DNA from: an uncultured Megasphaera sp.
GTDB lineage: Bacteria; Bacillota; Negativicutes; Veillonellales; Megasphaeraceae
Assembly: GCA_900548635.1 (NCBI GenBank)
Contig: URLP01000100.1
Coordinates: 1-6,370, forward strand
DNA: 6,370 nucleotides
Reading direction: 5' to 3'
The translations under genes and the position numbers were made by a program. This document shows positions 5,094 through 6,370 of the stretch, one piece after another; within the stretch, counting starts at the first letter, position 1, and every line of letters starts with the position of its first letter. Under the pieces are notes generated by a model. It saw only the letters and a list, made by a program, of their open reading frames with translations, was not told where the DNA came from and made no database searches.

Positions 5094-6239
5094 ATGAAAG
5101 TCGTTGTAGCCATTGATTCCTTGAAAAATAGTCTGACTTCCGTCGAAGCGGGCCGGGCCATCGAAGCCGGCGTCCGCAAGGCCTATGGCGGCCATCCCGT
5201 CCAGGTCATTGTCAAGCCATTAGCCGATGGTGGGGAAGGGACCGTCGAAGCCCTCGTCGATGGGCTGAATGGTGAGCTCCGCTATGTCGGCGTCCAAGGG
5301 CCTTTAGGAGAAGCCGTTTCCTGTCCTTATGGCTATCTGCCGGGGATGGAAGCGGCCGTCATTGAAATGGCTGGGGCTGCCGGATTGGGACTGGTTCCAT
5401 CCGAACAGCGCAATCCCCTGCATACGACGACATATGGCGTCGGCCAGGTCATGGCGCAGGCTATAGAAGCGGGTATCCGCCATTTCATCATCGGCCTGGG
5501 CGGCAGCTCGACCAGTGACTGCGGCGTCGGCATGCTCCAGGCTCTGGGGTATATTTTCCGCGATGCTCAAGGCAAGCCCATTGGTTTAGGCGGGCAGGAA
5601 GTAGGGCGCATCGCTTCTGTCGATGATTCCCAGGTCCTGCCGGCCCTGAAAGACTGCACCTTCGATGTTGCCTGCGATGTGACCAATCCGTTATTCGGGA
5701 ATTGGGGTGCTGCCTATATCTTCGGGCCCCAGAAAGGCGCGTCGCCGCAGGATGTCAAAGTCTTGGACGATGCCAGCCGGTCTTTTGCCGCCGTCACCCG
5801 GACGTATACCGGTCATGACTTCAGTCAGACAGCCGGTGCTGGTGCAGCTGGCGGTATGGGATTCGCTTTCCTGGCCTACCTGCATGGCCGGCTGCGTTCA
5901 GGCATCCAGATTGTCCTCGATTCCATCCGTCTGGCAGAGGCCGTTAAAGATGCCGATTACGTCATCACCGGTGAAGGCCGACTCGACGCCCAGACGGCCA
6001 TGGGCAAAGCTCCTATCGGTGTAGCCAAGCTGGCTAAGCAGTACGGTGCCAAAGTCATCGCCCTGGCCGGCTGCACGACGGCCGATGCCGCCGAATGTAA
6101 TCAGCAGGGCATCGACGCCTTCTTTTCTATCGTCGATAAAGCCATGCCGCTGGAAGAAGCCATGAACAAAGAAACGGCGCTGCGCAATATGACGAACACG
6201 GCTCAGCAGGTCTTCAACCTCATCCGCGCCGTCAGCTGA
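5094..6239 (+). CDS. garK: Glycerate kinase (GlxK/GarK family)
   Basis: The 381-residue product has the normal length for the glycerate kinase type-1 family. It phosphorylates D-glycerate with ATP in the cytoplasm; members such as E. coli GarK yield 2-phosphoglycerate. The family motifs appear in order: the N-terminal strand and loop KVVVAIDSLKNSLTS (2-16), PLADGGEGT (42-50), EMAGAAGLGL (91-100), GLGGSSTSDCG (134-144), CDVTNPLFG (194-202), GAGAAGGMG (248-256) and ITGEGRLDAQT (291-301). The sequence looks intact, with no missing motif. The start at 5094 gives the standard MKVVVAIDS opening. The regulator gene just upstream and pyruvate kinase just downstream both fit glycerate catabolism. The symbol garK is used for the activity; the same family is also named glxK or glyK. 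Confidence 0.95.
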   Translation: MKVVVAIDSLKNSLTSVEAGRAIEAGVRKAYGGHPVQVIVKPLADGGEGTVEALVDGLNGELRYVGVQGPLGEAVSCPYGYLPGMEAAVIEMAGAAGLGLVPSEQRNPLHTTTYGVGQVMAQAIEAGIRHFIIGLGGSSTSDCGVGMLQALGYIFRDAQGKPIGLGGQEVGRIASVDDSQVLPALKDCTFDVACDVTNPLFGNWGAAYIFGPQKGASPQDVKVLDDASRSFAAVTRTYTGHDFSQTAGAGAAGGMGFAFLAYLHGRLRSGIQIVLDSIRLAEAVKDADYVITGEGRLDAQTAMGKAPIGVAKLAKQYGAKVIALAGCTTADAAECNQQGIDAFFSIVDKAMPLEEAMNKETALRNMTNTAQQVFNLIRAVS

Positions 6240-6279
6240 ACGAAAATCATCTCATTAAATAGAAGCAAGGAGAAGAGAT

Positions 6280-6370
6280 ATGCTGAAAAAAACAAAGATC
6301 GTCTGCACCTTAGGCCCCAGTTCCAATACCCCGGAAATTATCGAAAAGATGATTAAAGCCGGCATGAACG
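6280..6370 (+). CDS. pyk: Pyruvate kinase, 3'-truncated by the window end
   Basis: Thirty codons are visible, starting MLKKTKIVCTLGPSS and continuing to an EKMIKAGMN stretch, which is the highly conserved N-terminus of pyruvate kinase (KIVCTxGPxS, then AGMNVxRxNFSHG beyond the window). The enzyme converts phosphoenolpyruvate and ADP to pyruvate and ATP. AAGGAG (6267-6272) lies seven bases before the ATG. The gene begins 40 bases after the glycerate kinase stop, with no terminator or clear promoter between them, so the two are probably co-transcribed. The active site lies outside the window, so intactness cannot be judged. Confidence 0.94.
   Translation, partial: MLKKTKIVCTLGPSSNTPEIIEKMIKAGMN

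Overview
The window reads as an ordinary chromosomal stretch of a fairly GC-rich Firmicute. Strong AGGAGG-type ribosome binding sites, sigma-A-like promoters and Firmicute-style protein sequences point there. The combination of GC-rich coding DNA with Firmicute-type proteins suggests the class Negativicutes (Megasphaera-like), but this is an impression from protein style and base composition, not a demonstrated assignment. No phage, transposon, CRISPR array, tRNA or rRNA is visible.

Left part (1-1400): the 3' end of a TPM-domain (YgcG-type) membrane-anchored protein runs rightward. It meets a leftward alpha/beta hydrolase gene tail to tail. The two genes share four bases (CTAA), which provide both stop codons, and a 10-bp hairpin spans this junction. 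The 248-bp AT-rich gap at 1401-1648 separates the hydrolase from the divergent brnQ and holds both promoters. The brnQ promoter carries an unusual ~21-bp spaced repeat.

Middle part (1649-3878): brnQ encodes a branched-chain amino acid:cation symporter and ends in a strong intrinsic terminator. It is followed by a ZIP-family metal transporter gene (GufA-like). The ZIP promoter region contains a good match to a Fur box, suggesting iron- or other metal-responsive control.

Right part (3904-6370): a CdaR-type regulator (diacid-sensing domain plus PucR-type helix-turn-helix) starts only 25 bases after the ZIP gene. A 113-bp gap then holds a perfect 12-bp palindrome and a likely activator-dependent promoter. 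Next come glycerate kinase and, 40 bases later without a terminator, the start of pyruvate kinase. CdaR proteins commonly control glycerate and sugar-diacid use. Glycerate kinase of this family makes 2-phosphoglycerate, which enolase turns into phosphoenolpyruvate, the substrate of pyruvate kinase. The right-hand genes therefore look like a small glycerate-to-pyruvate module with its own regulator.

I see no convincing new multi-gene system here. The items most worth a second look are regulatory: the Fur-like box before the ZIP gene, the 21-bp periodic elements at the brnQ promoter, the palindrome before glycerate kinase, the kinase-kinase coupling, and the overlapping convergent gene ends.
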